Below, piece after piece: positions 9,401 through 16,344 of a stretch of DNA of 64,000 nt. The position numbers and the translations under genes are program-made. Positions within the stretch are counted from its first letter, which is position 1; every line of letters starts with the position of its first letter. The notes under the pieces were generated by a model. That model searched no databases. It was not told the DNA's origin and saw only the letters and a list, made by a program, of their open reading frames with translations. The stretch is from Streptomyces sp. NBC_00464 (GTDB taxonomy: Bacteria > Actinomycetota > Actinomycetes > Streptomycetales > Streptomycetaceae): positions 6,538,001 through 6,602,000 of the forward strand of contig NZ_CP107899.1 of NCBI RefSeq assembly GCF_036013915.1, in the 5' to 3' direction.

Positions 9401-10042
9401 CAGGCGTTCCAGGAAGACCCCCGCCGAGGAGAACGACGCGGCGGCGACGCGCTGTACCCGCTCCCAGGCGTCGGCGAGTTCCGGGGCCGACCGGCAGGCC
9501 GACATGCCGATGCCGCCGCCGCCGCCCGTGGCCTTGAGCATCACGGGATAGCCGATGCGTTCCGCGGCGGTCAGCGCCGACGGGAGATCCGGGAGGAGCC
9601 CGGTCCCCGGGGCCAGCGGCACGCCCGCCGCCTCGGCCGCGGCGCGTGCGGTGTGCTTGGCGCCGAAGAGTTCCAGCTGGGCGGCGGTCGGGCCGACGAA
9701 GACGATCCCGGCGTCCTCGCAGCGCCGGGCGAACTCCGCGTCCTCGGAGAGGAACCCGTACCCGGGGTGGATGGCCCCGGCCCCGGTGTCCTTCGCGGCC
9801 CGCAGCACCAGATCGGCGTCCAGATAGGACTCCTTGGCGGGTGCGGGCCCCAGCCGTACCGCCTCGTCGGCGAGCCGGACGTGCGGGGCCGAGCGGTCCG
9901 GGTCGGAGAAGACGGCGACCGTACGCAGACCCAGGCGGCGGGCCGTGCGGATGATGCGCACCGCGATCTCGCCGCGGTTGGCGATCAGCAGGGTGTCGAA
10001 GGTCATCGGTGTGCCGGAGGGCATCAAGGCGTCGGAGGTCAT
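6476..10042 (-). CDS. Biotin-dependent urea/guanidine carboxylase
   Basis: ATP- and biotin-dependent carboxylase of 1188 residues, near the usual 1200 of the urea carboxylase family. Residues 15-460 are the biotin carboxylase domain (LLIANRGEIAVRI, GGGGGIGMSACRS, FLEVNTRLQVEHPVTE). Residues about 470-990 hold the two KipA/KipI-like carboxyltransferase halves, and the C-terminus carries the biotin site in ALEAMKMES. Two DUF1989 genes directly upstream point to guanidine as substrate; without them urea would be the default reading. It overlaps the upstream gene by 4 bases. ATG at 10042 gives a short extra N-terminus; the internal ATG before TFDTLLIANRG is an alternative. Confidence 0.88.
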   Translation of the reverse strand: MTSDALMPSGTPMTFDTLLIANRGEIAVRIIRTARRLGLRTVAVFSDPDRSAPHVRLADEAVRLGPAPAKESYLDADLVLRAAKDTGAGAIHPGYGFLSEDAEFARRCEDAGIVFVGPTAAQLELFGAKHTARAAAEAAGVPLAPGTGLLPDLPSALTAAERIGYPVMLKATGGGGGIGMSACRSAPELADAWERVQRVAAASFSSAGVFLERLVEDARHVEVQVFGDGHGRVVTFGDRDCSLQRRNQKVLEEAPAPDLPDRIRTRLTHSARELCASVGYRSAGTVEFVYDAARAEAYFLEVNTRLQVEHPVTEEIHGVDLVEWMLRLAQGDTAVVRQPDAPHGHAVEARVYAEDPSRDHRPGAGLLTRVDFPRGEGLRVDSWIETGTQVTTAYDPMLAKVIAYGADRAEALARLDAALAATRIDGIETNLGLVRAALADDRVRTATHSTATLAMIEDPTPRIEVVSGGTLTTVQDWPGRTGYWQVGVPPSGPMDDLSFRLGNTALGNTPGAPGLECTLQGPTLRFTRPTTVCVTGAPAPVTLDGSPVPQWEPLTVPAGAELAIGAPAEHGLRTYVLFAGGGLDVPEFLGSAATFTLGGFGGHGGRALRTGDVLHGGGAAPVALPVPVSERPRLTDTWQIAAAEGPHAAPEFFTEEDIHDFYAADWKVHFNSARTGVRLIGPKPRWARADGGEAGLHPSNIHDTPYSVGAVDYTGDMPVLLGPDGPSLGGFVCPATVVTAERWKLGQLRPGDTVRFRPVTVTGEPRPAITDGGILYRDDVLTYRRSGDDNVLVEYGPMQLDLALRMRVHALMEALTTAAVPGITGLTPGIRSLQIQTDPTVLAQTDLLDVLHRTEAALPPTDALTVPSRTVHLPLSWDDPATREAIARYMAGVRDDAPWCPWNIEFIRRVNGLDSVDDVYRTVFDAEYLVMGLGDVYLGAPVATPLDPRHRLVTTKYNPARTWTAENSVGIGGAYLCIYGMEGPGGYQFVGRTTQVWSGWQQRGAFEPGSPWLLRFFDRIKWYPVDADELLELRADIISGRFVPRIEEGEFSLARYEEFLGRNAESIAAFRTRQGTAFAAERDAWEAAGEFARADAAEAPAPPATEVTVPAGGHLVEAEFAASVWQLNVAEGDTVTAGQPLLALEAMKMESRVHAPADGVVERILTRPGAQVEAGTALVTLAPPTPTN

Positions 10043-10641
10043 CGGCTCGTCCCGGTGAGGGTGGCTTCTACCGCCGTCGGGTCGAAACCGTTGCAGGGGT
10101 TGTTGATCTGGGGGCAGTTGGAGATCAGCACGAGCACGTCCGTCTCGGCCCGCAGGGTGAGGGCCAGACCCGGCGCCGAGAGTCCGTCGACGATGCCGAG
10201 CGTGCCGTCCTGTTCCACGGGCACGTTCATGTACCAGTTGATGTTGGACACCAGATCGCGTTTGCCGAGCCCGTGCCGGGCGCCCTCCGCCAGGAAGTTG
10301 TCCACGCAGGCATGCTGCGACCAGGTGTGATGGCCGTAGCGCAGGGTGTTGGACTCCTTGGAGCAGGCGCCGCCGACCGTGTCGTGGCGGCCGCAGGAGT
10401 CCGCGGTGACCGTCATCAGGGGGGTGTGCTCGTTCGACATCAGCACGCTGCCGGTGGTGAGGAAGATGCCTCCGCCGGCCTGGATCGTGTCGGGGGCGCT
10501 GTAGCGGACCGCCGTGTCGTGGGCGTCGTACACCAGGAAGTCCACCGCCTGGTTGCCGTGCAGATCGGTGAGCGTGAGGTGCTCACCCGCCCGGACGGTC
10601 GCGGACCAGGCCGCGCGGGCGGGGATGGTGGTGGTGGTCAT
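10039..10641 (-). CDS. DUF1989 protein, urea-amidolyase-associated type 2; likely carboxyguanidine deiminase subunit
   Basis: A 200-residue DUF1989 protein. The family is annotated as urea carboxylase-associated, but its members were shown to form the two-subunit carboxyguanidine deiminase CgdAB, which converts carboxyguanidine to allophanate. Conserved stretches include LHGNQAVDFLVYDAHDT, MSNEHTPLMTVTADSCGRHDT and SNINWYMNVPV. It overlaps both neighbours by 4 bases, so it is translated with the second DUF1989 gene and the carboxylase. I do not assign which subunit letter it is. Confidence 0.8.
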   Translation of the reverse strand: MTTTTIPARAAWSATVRAGEHLTLTDLHGNQAVDFLVYDAHDTAVRYSAPDTIQAGGGIFLTTGSVLMSNEHTPLMTVTADSCGRHDTVGGACSKESNTLRYGHHTWSQHACVDNFLAEGARHGLGKRDLVSNINWYMNVPVEQDGTLGIVDGLSAPGLALTLRAETDVLVLISNCPQINNPCNGFDPTAVEATLTGTSR

Positions 10642-11456
10642 GCGAGCCCCCGGGCGGTGAGGAAGTCGAGTGTGTTGAGGAAGGCGCGGCGGCCCTCCGG
10701 CGTGGCGTCCCGGAGGGCGTCACCCGGGGCGGTCGGCCGGGCGCGCCAGGCCAGCACCTCCAGTGGCGTGCTGGTGTAGGCGGGGCGGGGGTCCAGCGGG
10801 TGCGGGACGTTGGCGATCAGTACGGTCAGGTCCTGCTCGGCGCGCAGGACCACCGCGGCGCCCGCCCCCGCCGAGCCGGTGAACTCCGTGGTGCCGTCCT
10901 CACCGATCCGTACGCCCTGGAAGAAGGAGAGCGACGGCGGCAGGTCGCGCGGCTCCAGTCCGTTCTTCAGGGCGGCCAGCTTCAGCAGTTCGCGGCCTGC
11001 GGGGGAGGCCGACTGCGGGGTGCCGTCGCCGTACCGCGCGGTGTTCCGCCGCAGGGTGGAGGTGCCGCACAGCGCGTCGTGACGGCCCGAGGAGTCGGCG
11101 GTCACCGAGGCGAGCACCCGGCCCTGGTCGGAGAGGAGAAGCCGTCCGGCGCCCAGATAGGCGTTCCACTGGACCTTGACGGTGTCCGCGGTGTTGAGCC
11201 GTTCCCACGGCCGGCCGTCGGCGTACAGCAGCAGATGGGCGCAGGCGTCGCCGGCGAGGTCCGTGAGCCGCAGTTCGGTACCGCGCGCCAGGACCCGGTG
11301 CGTGTAGTTGCCACCCGCGACCGTCTCGGCCCAGACCGGGGTGCCGGGGGTGGCGTCCGGCCAGTCGGCGGCGGGCACCACCGGCATGGACCCGGTACGG
11401 GTGCCGCTCTGGGCCCGTGCATGGTCCCGGGCTCCGTGTGTTGTCGCTGTCGCCAT
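10638..11456 (-). CDS. DUF1989 protein, urea-amidolyase-associated type 1; likely second carboxyguanidine deiminase subunit
   Basis: First gene of the operon, 272 residues. The DUF1989 core starts after a 40-residue N-terminal extension and contains RLTDLAGDACAHLLLYADG, LSDQGRVLASVTADSSGRHD and SLSFFQGVRIGEDG; the last is the counterpart of the NINWYMNV motif in its partner. Two unequal DUF1989 proteins side by side are the mark of the carboxyguanidine deiminase complex. The ATG at 11456 is about 40 bases from a perfect 20-bp palindrome, too close for a guanidine riboswitch to fit in the leader. Confidence 0.8.
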   Translation of the reverse strand: MATATTHGARDHARAQSGTRTGSMPVVPAADWPDATPGTPVWAETVAGGNYTHRVLARGTELRLTDLAGDACAHLLLYADGRPWERLNTADTVKVQWNAYLGAGRLLLSDQGRVLASVTADSSGRHDALCGTSTLRRNTARYGDGTPQSASPAGRELLKLAALKNGLEPRDLPPSLSFFQGVRIGEDGTTEFTGSAGAGAAVVLRAEQDLTVLIANVPHPLDPRPAYTSTPLEVLAWRARPTAPGDALRDATPEGRRAFLNTLDFLTARGLA

Positions 11457-11492
11457 GGCTCAACCTCCGGCTCGACGTGTTGCCGACGCTTG

Positions 11493-11512
11493 TTTCTGTC
11501 GCGCGACAGAAA
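11493..11512. promoter_or_regulatory. Perfect 20-bp operator palindrome of the guanidine/urea operon
   Basis: TTTCTGTCGCGCGACAGAAA is its own reverse complement. On the minus strand it directly follows CCTAAT/TAATTT, a plausible -10 region for the DUF1989 operon, so a bound protein would block initiation. The divergent TetR gene begins 100 bases away. A near-identical copy with the same flank (CAGAAATTAGG) is found at 15447-15466. Confidence 0.75.
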
Positions 11513-11612
11513 TTAGGACGCCGGGGAGTCGTGGTCATTGCCCGTTCGTTGCGCGGGAGTTACCGAGTACTCACCAAGATCGTGGCGGCCGGGGATGTGC
11601 GACGATCGGCCC

Positions 11613-12287
11613 ATGCCCAGCACCTCAGGTACCGGCGGCGGGCGCCGGGTCGGCCGGCCTCGCGCCACCCAGCGACCGGACAGCGGACTGTCCGCGCGGG
11701 AGGAACTTCTCGCCGCGGCCGCCGAGTTGTTCACCACCCGCGGATACGCGGCGACCACCACCCGGGCCGTCGCCGAACGGGCGGGCATGCGCCAGGCGAC
11801 GATGTACCACTACGTGGCGGGCAAGGAGGATCTCCTCGCGGCGCTCCTGGAGTCCACCGTCACCCCGTCGCTCGCGCTCGCCGAGAAGCTGCTCGCGGAC
11901 GGGTCGAGGCCGGCCGAGGACCGGCTGTGGGAACTGTGCCGGGCGGACGTGGCGCTGCTGTGCGGCGGGCCGTACAACCTGGGCGCGCTGTACGTACTGC
12001 CGGAGGTGCGGGCCGAGCGGTTCGCGGACTTCCACCGGGTGCGGGCTGCGCTGCGGTCCGCGTACGGCGAACTGCTGGCGGCCACCGACGCGGGCGCGGT
12101 GCTCGGCGCGGACGAGGCGCGGCTCCGTGCCGATCTTGTCTTCGGACTCATCGAGGGCGTGATCCTGGTGCATCTGTCGGGGCCGGAGCGGGCTGTGGAG
12201 ACGTTCGCTGCGGCCACGGCGGATGCGGCGCTACGGATCGTGGGCGACCGGGCCGGTGGCGCGCGGGCCGCCGTGTCCGAGGGGTGA
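11613..12287 (+). CDS. TetR-family regulator, likely repressor of the guanidine operon and permease
   Basis: A 224-residue TetR protein. The N-terminal helix-turn-helix is clear (AREELLAAAAELFTTRGYA then TRAVAERAGMRQATMYHYV), with a larger helical ligand-binding region after it. The ATG at 11613 is chosen because the helix-turn-helix starts about 25 residues later; an upstream in-frame start at 11538 would add 25 non-conserved residues. It is divergent from the DUF1989 operon, whose promoter carries a 20-bp palindrome of the length TetR dimers bind. Regulation of that operon is inferred from position and motif, not shown. Confidence 0.85.
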   Translation: MPSTSGTGGGRRVGRPRATQRPDSGLSAREELLAAAAELFTTRGYAATTTRAVAERAGMRQATMYHYVAGKEDLLAALLESTVTPSLALAEKLLADGSRPAEDRLWELCRADVALLCGGPYNLGALYVLPEVRAERFADFHRVRAALRSAYGELLAATDAGAVLGADEARLRADLVFGLIEGVILVHLSGPERAVETFAAATADAALRIVGDRAGGARAAVSEG

Positions 12288-12293
12288 ACGCGG

Positions 12294-12328
12294 CGTCGGC
12301 CGGTCCGCGTCCTGCGGACCGGCCGACG
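12294..12328. terminator. Terminator hairpin after the TetR gene
   Basis: A 15-base arm CGTCGGCCGGTCCGC (12294-12308), 5-base loop and its exact complement (12314-12328), between the convergent TetR and SPW-protein genes. Confidence 0.7.
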
Positions 12329-12359
12329 GTGGTCCTCTCTGTCGGGTGGGCGAAAGGCT

Positions 12360-12806
12360 CTAGGTGCGGCCGCCGGTGCCGCTCCTCATCGAGGCGCCCG
12401 CGCAGACCAGCCCCAGCAGGACGGTCAGGCCGCCGATGATGACGTTGTTGAGCACGACGCCCATGTCCGGGCTGCTGCCCACCACCCAGGGCGAGATGAT
12501 CATCCAGGCGCCCATGGCGCAGATGGCCCAGCTCAGGCCGTACATCCGTTGCGGCATCACGGTGAATCCCAGTCCCAGCACGGCGATCGCGATACCCATG
12601 ATCAGGTTGTGTGTCACGAGAGGGGCCTGGGAGGTGGTGAAGTGGAGCACCCAGGGCGAGACGGCGCAGTACAGGCCGACCAGGAACACCGGTCCGTCCA
12701 CGAGTGCCACATCGCGGCCGCCCAGCATCCGGTCGTAGCGGTCGCGCATTTCGGAGACGTCGGGGTGCCCGGCCATGTCATGGCCGGTGTGCGAGACGTT
12801 TGACAT
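12360..12806 (-). CDS. SPW-repeat membrane protein
   Basis: A 148-residue integral membrane protein with four hydrophobic segments and two copies of the Ser-Pro-Trp motif that defines the SPW family (VSPWVLHF and ISPWVVGS), one per pair of helices. The N-terminal 40 residues are hydrophilic and His/Asp-rich. The start at 12806 is supported by GGAGA eight to ten bases upstream; a longer frame from 12866 lacks such support. Function is not known for the family. It follows the ADP-ribosylglycohydrolase gene by 90 bases, in which a separate promoter could sit. Confidence 0.85.
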   Translation of the reverse strand: MSNVSHTGHDMAGHPDVSEMRDRYDRMLGGRDVALVDGPVFLVGLYCAVSPWVLHFTTSQAPLVTHNLIMGIAIAVLGLGFTVMPQRMYGLSWAICAMGAWMIISPWVVGSSPDMGVVLNNVIIGGLTVLLGLVCAGASMRSGTGGRT

Positions 12807-12896
12807 GAGGGTCGTCTCCTTCCGTTCCGGCCGCCTGGTTGTGCGACAAGCGGCCTGCTCTGCCATTGTGCTCTTATCTGTCCCTTATGTGTAGAT

Positions 12897-13886
12897 TCAA
12901 GGCAGCCGAATATCCGCAGGAACCGCATCCGCTGACCGGCCGTCCAGCAGCCCGGCCAGCGTGGCCAGATCCGGCGTACGCAGTACTCGGTCGCCGTACC
13001 CCGGCAGCGGGACGTGCAGCGGCCCGGTCCAGCGCGTCGGGATCGCCCCGAATCCGTACACCGCACCGGCCAGGGCGCCGGTCACCGCCGCCACCGTGTC
13101 GGTGTCGCCGCCCACGTCGATCGCCGAGGCCAGCGCGTCCTCGTACGACCGCGTCGTGCGCAGCGCCCACAGGGCGGTGCCCAGGCAGGGCCACACGGCA
13201 CCGTTGAACTCCGTCGCCCGGTCCGGATGCCAGCCGGGTGCGAGCACGGTGGCCCAGCGCTCACGGTGATCCGGGTGGACGGCGGAGAGCGCGTCCGGGA
13301 CGGCGGCGAGCGGGTCGGCCCCGTCCAGCGCCACCCGGATCAGTTCGTGGAGTACGGCGGTGCCCTCCCAGGCCGCGCGGTCGCCGTGGGTCAGGGCGGC
13401 GATCCTGCGGGCCGCGTCCATGGTCGCGGCCCGTGCCTCCTCCCGGGGCTGTCCGGTCCCGGCGAAGTACACCGCGGAGGTGGCGGCGCGCATCAGTGAA
13501 CCGTTGCCCGCCGCCCGGCCGTTGATCTGGAAGTGCAGCGCCGCCGCGGTGTCCCACGGGTCACCGCCGGTCAGGACGGACTCCGTCTGGAGCCCGATGT
13601 CCTTCGGCTCGCCTGCCGCCCACCGCCGGAACCGGCCGAACATGTCGGGCAGGTCCAGGCCGTCGCGCTCCAGCAGGGACTCCGCGACGAGTACGGCCAT
13701 CTGCGTGTCGTCCGTCGCCTCGCCCGGATCCCAGCCACCACCGCCGCACATCGTGCCGACGCCGTCCGGGAAGCGGGCCGTGTAGACGCCCGCAGGGCCG
13801 AACTCGAAGGGGGCGCCGAGCGCGTCACCGACGGCGGATCCGACCACCGCACCGGCCACCCGGTCCTGCCTGCTCAGGAGGTCCAT
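12897..13886 (-). CDS. ADP-ribosylglycohydrolase (DraG/ARH family)
   Basis: A 329-residue all-helical hydrolase that in its family removes ADP-ribose from arginine side chains or related acceptors. Metal-binding Asp motifs are present at both ends: GSAVGDALGAPFEFG near residue 20, ATDDTQMAVLVAESL near 58-70, and DVGGDTDTVAAVTGAL near 255. The ATG is only 4 bases after the stop of the APC permease, so the two are almost certainly co-transcribed. This couples it to the palindrome-controlled nitrogen genes; its actual substrate is unknown. Confidence 0.88.
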   Translation of the reverse strand: MDLLSRQDRVAGAVVGSAVGDALGAPFEFGPAGVYTARFPDGVGTMCGGGGWDPGEATDDTQMAVLVAESLLERDGLDLPDMFGRFRRWAAGEPKDIGLQTESVLTGGDPWDTAAALHFQINGRAAGNGSLMRAATSAVYFAGTGQPREEARAATMDAARRIAALTHGDRAAWEGTAVLHELIRVALDGADPLAAVPDALSAVHPDHRERWATVLAPGWHPDRATEFNGAVWPCLGTALWALRTTRSYEDALASAIDVGGDTDTVAAVTGALAGAVYGFGAIPTRWTGPLHVPLPGYGDRVLRTPDLATLAGLLDGRSADAVPADIRLP

Positions 13887-13890
13887 CCGG

Positions 13891-15426
13891 TCAGCGTACG
13901 GACGGCGACCGCTTCGCGTACACGCGATAGGCCGCTCCGAGCAGCACCGTGATTCCCAGGAAGAGCACCGTGAACCACTGGAAGTACCAGTGCCCGCCCG
14001 CCGGGTCGTACACCGCGGCCCGCGGCCAGGCCAGGTTGACGGTCATCACCGCTCCGTACACGAAGGCCAGCGCGTTGACCGGAAGCCCCCAACAACCCAG
14101 CGAGAAGAGGGGTTTGCCGTCCTCGTCGTGGAGCGGGCCGGTGGCGGGGGAGAGGGGGAGACGGCGCAGGCGGCGCAGCAGCATGGGGCCCGTGACCATG
14201 GCGTACGCCAGGTACAGCATGGCGATACAGGTGGTGCCGATGGCCAGGAACGCCTCCGGGGATGCCAGGTTGAGCAGCCCGAGCGCCGCGGCCGCCGCGC
14301 CGACGAGCAGGGCGGGCGCGGCGGGCATTCCGGTACGCGGGGAGACCCTGGCGAGCCGGGACGAGCAGGGCAGTACCCCGTCGCGCGCCATCGAGAACAA
14401 CATCCGGGAACCGGCCGTCTGGATCGCGAGCGTGGCCACCGCGACGGCGATCGCCACGTCGGCGAGCAGCATGCGGCCGACACCGTCCCCGAGGCTGCTG
14501 GTCAGTACGTAGGAGAGGCCTTCCGTGGCCAGCCGCCCGTCGGTCAGTTCGGGCGCGGCCAGGATGCCGGCGAGTACCAGCAGCCCGCCGAGCACACCGG
14601 CCGAGGCCAGTGCGAGCAGGATCGTGCGCGGTGCGGTGCGGCGCGGGGAGCGGGTCTCCTCGCTCATCTCACCCGCGCTGTCGAAGCCGATCAGGACATA
14701 GGCCGCGGTGAACGAACCGACCAGCATGGCCCCGAGCGCGCCGCCCTGTCCGCCGGTGTGCAGCGTGACGCCCGGGGTGCGCTCCGTGTGGGTGAACAGG
14801 AGGACCAGGATGAGAACGGCGCCGATGATCTCGGCCGTCACCCCGATCCGGTTGACCGCCGACATGACCTTGTTGTCGAGGAGGTTGACCGTCGTGGTGA
14901 GGGCCAGGAGCACCACGGCGAGCAGTGCGGCATTGGCGGCGCCCGTCGCCGTGGTCGGGGCCGGGTCCCCGCCCACCAGCTGGAATCCGGACCAGACCGC
15001 CGGCAGCACCACCTGGAGCGCGAGCGCGGCGGCGGCGACCACGACGATCTGCCCGATCACCATGATCCAGCCGGCGAACCAGCCGAAGGCGGGGGTGCTC
15101 AGCCGGGTCGACCACTGGTAGATGGCCCCGGACAGGGGGTAGCGGGCGGCGAGTTCGGCGAAGCACGCGGCGACCAGCAGCTGGCCCACGAGCACGGCCG
15201 GCCAGGTCCAGAAGAAGGCGGCCCCGCCGAAGGAGAAGCCGAACGCGAAGAACTGGAAGACGGTCGTGAGGACGGAGATGAAGGAGAAGCCGGCCGCGAA
15301 GGAGGCGTAGCGCCCCATGGACCGGTGCAGCTCCTGGCGATAGCCGAAACCGGCCAGGGAGGCGTGGTCGCCCTGGCCGGTTCCGGCGGGATCCGGTCGT
15401 ACGTCCGTGGGTGCGGTGGCGGTCAT
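13891..15426 (-). CDS. APC-superfamily permease, probable guanidine/urea-pathway transporter
   Basis: A 511-residue polytopic amino acid/polyamine/organocation permease with about 12-14 hydrophobic helices; the first (YASFAAGFSFISVLTTVFQF) and the GAIYQWSTRLS region are typical of the subgroup often found beside urea-carboxylase-like operons. The ATG at 15426 is chosen because AGGGG lies just upstream and the conserved N-terminus follows; a longer open frame to 15540 would run through the operator. It carries the same upstream palindrome as the DUF1989 operon, which suggests it imports the substrate degraded by that operon. Substrate not proven. Confidence 0.85.
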   Translation of the reverse strand: MTATAPTDVRPDPAGTGQGDHASLAGFGYRQELHRSMGRYASFAAGFSFISVLTTVFQFFAFGFSFGGAAFFWTWPAVLVGQLLVAACFAELAARYPLSGAIYQWSTRLSTPAFGWFAGWIMVIGQIVVVAAAALALQVVLPAVWSGFQLVGGDPAPTTATGAANAALLAVVLLALTTTVNLLDNKVMSAVNRIGVTAEIIGAVLILVLLFTHTERTPGVTLHTGGQGGALGAMLVGSFTAAYVLIGFDSAGEMSEETRSPRRTAPRTILLALASAGVLGGLLVLAGILAAPELTDGRLATEGLSYVLTSSLGDGVGRMLLADVAIAVAVATLAIQTAGSRMLFSMARDGVLPCSSRLARVSPRTGMPAAPALLVGAAAAALGLLNLASPEAFLAIGTTCIAMLYLAYAMVTGPMLLRRLRRLPLSPATGPLHDEDGKPLFSLGCWGLPVNALAFVYGAVMTVNLAWPRAAVYDPAGGHWYFQWFTVLFLGITVLLGAAYRVYAKRSPSVR

Positions 15427-15446
15427 GTCAGGCCCCTGTCGCCGAT

Positions 15447-15466
15447 TTCCTGTCGGGCGACAGAAA
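15447..15466. promoter_or_regulatory. Second copy of the TetR-type palindrome, before the permease
   Basis: TTCCTGTCGGGCGACAGAAA, with two mispairings from a perfect dyad, followed by TTAGG as at the first site. On the minus strand it sits just after a TAATTT -10-like hexamer and 20 bases before the permease ATG. Confidence 0.7.
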
Positions 15467-15580
15467 TTAGGGACGCGCTGTTTCGGGGGCGTGACGCGGC
15501 CGTGTCCGCGCGGGGCCGAAGTGCTCACGCCGTCCGGCACGTTGCCGGGCGGGTGACTGCGCAGCCCCGGGCGGGGACCG

Positions 15581-16231
15581 CTACTTGGCGGGCATCAGCA
15601 CCGTGTCGACGATGTAGACCGTCGCGTTGGCGGTCTGGACATTGCCGCAGACGACCTTCGAGGAGTCGTTCACGGTGTACTCCATGCCGGAACCGGACGT
15701 CGTCAGCTCGCTCTTCTCCAGGGTGTCGAAGGAACCCTTCTCCAGCTGCTTCGGCGTCAGCTTCTGGCCGACCACGTGGTAGGTGAGAACCTTGGTGAGC
15801 GCGGCCTTGTCGGCGAGCAGCTTGTCCAGGTCGGCCTTCGGGACCTTGGCGAAGGCGTCGTTGGTGGGGGCGAACACCGTAATGTTCTGCGCGCTGTTCA
15901 GGGTGTCGACCAGGCCGGCCTTCTTGACCGCGGTGACGAGGGTGGACAGCGCCGGGTTGTGCGAGGCGGCAGTGGCGACCGGGTCCTTCGCCATGCCGTC
16001 GAAGGAGCCCGCGCCGTCCTTCGGCACCGTCGAACAGGCCGGACCGAAAGGCTCGTTCATGGGCATCGTGGCGTCGGCGGATGCCGATGCCGGGGCCGAT
16101 GCCTTCGCCGAACTCGCGGAGGAGCCGGACGCGCTGTCCTTTGAGTCGCTGGAGCAGGCCGTCAGGGCCACGGGCAGGAGGACCGCCGCGGAGAGTGCGA
16201 CGGCGGCGCGACGGGCGTGGATGACCTTCAT
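15581..16231 (-). CDS. Fasciclin-domain lipoprotein, MPT70/MPT83-like
   Basis: A 216-residue exported lipoprotein: signal peptide with lipobox ending VALTAC (Cys26), a Ser/Ala-rich linker to about residue 55, then one fasciclin domain. The domain closely follows the mycobacterial antigens MPT70/MPT83: DPVATAASHNPALSTL, NITVFAPTNDAFAKVP, LTYHVVGQ and TANATVYIVDTVLMP at the C-terminus, with two Cys (GPACST and KVVCGN) placed as for their disulfide. In M. tuberculosis these proteins belong to the SigK regulon; a SigK/RskA pair lies 8 kb away here. Good ribosome-binding site (CCAGGAGAAC). Confidence 0.92.
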   Translation of the reverse strand: MKVIHARRAAVALSAAVLLPVALTACSSDSKDSASGSSASSAKASAPASASADATMPMNEPFGPACSTVPKDGAGSFDGMAKDPVATAASHNPALSTLVTAVKKAGLVDTLNSAQNITVFAPTNDAFAKVPKADLDKLLADKAALTKVLTYHVVGQKLTPKQLEKGSFDTLEKSELTTSGSGMEYTVNDSSKVVCGNVQTANATVYIVDTVLMPAK

Positions 16232-16253
16232 GATGTTCTCCTGGTTGCAATGA

Positions 16254-16282
16254 GTGGCGAATGTGTCACGTTGGGTGATTGA
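16254..16282 (-). promoter_or_regulatory. Weak SigK-like promoter candidate before the fasciclin gene
   Basis: On the minus strand TCAATCA, 16 bases, then CGCCAC. The -35 core CAATC and the spacing match the three strong sites of this region, but the -10 shares only CG. It is listed because the fasciclin gene would be expected in the regulon. Confidence 0.25.
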
Positions 16283-16344
16283 TGCAGGGTGTGAGTGAGT
16301 GGGGCGTTCCGTACGGAGCGCGTGTCGTGCGTGGGGGCGTCTGC

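Noticed and set aside
11457..11520. Guanidine riboswitch before the DUF1989 operon
   Set aside because: The leader between the likely promoter and the start is only about 40 bases and shows only the palindrome, not a ykkC-type structure.
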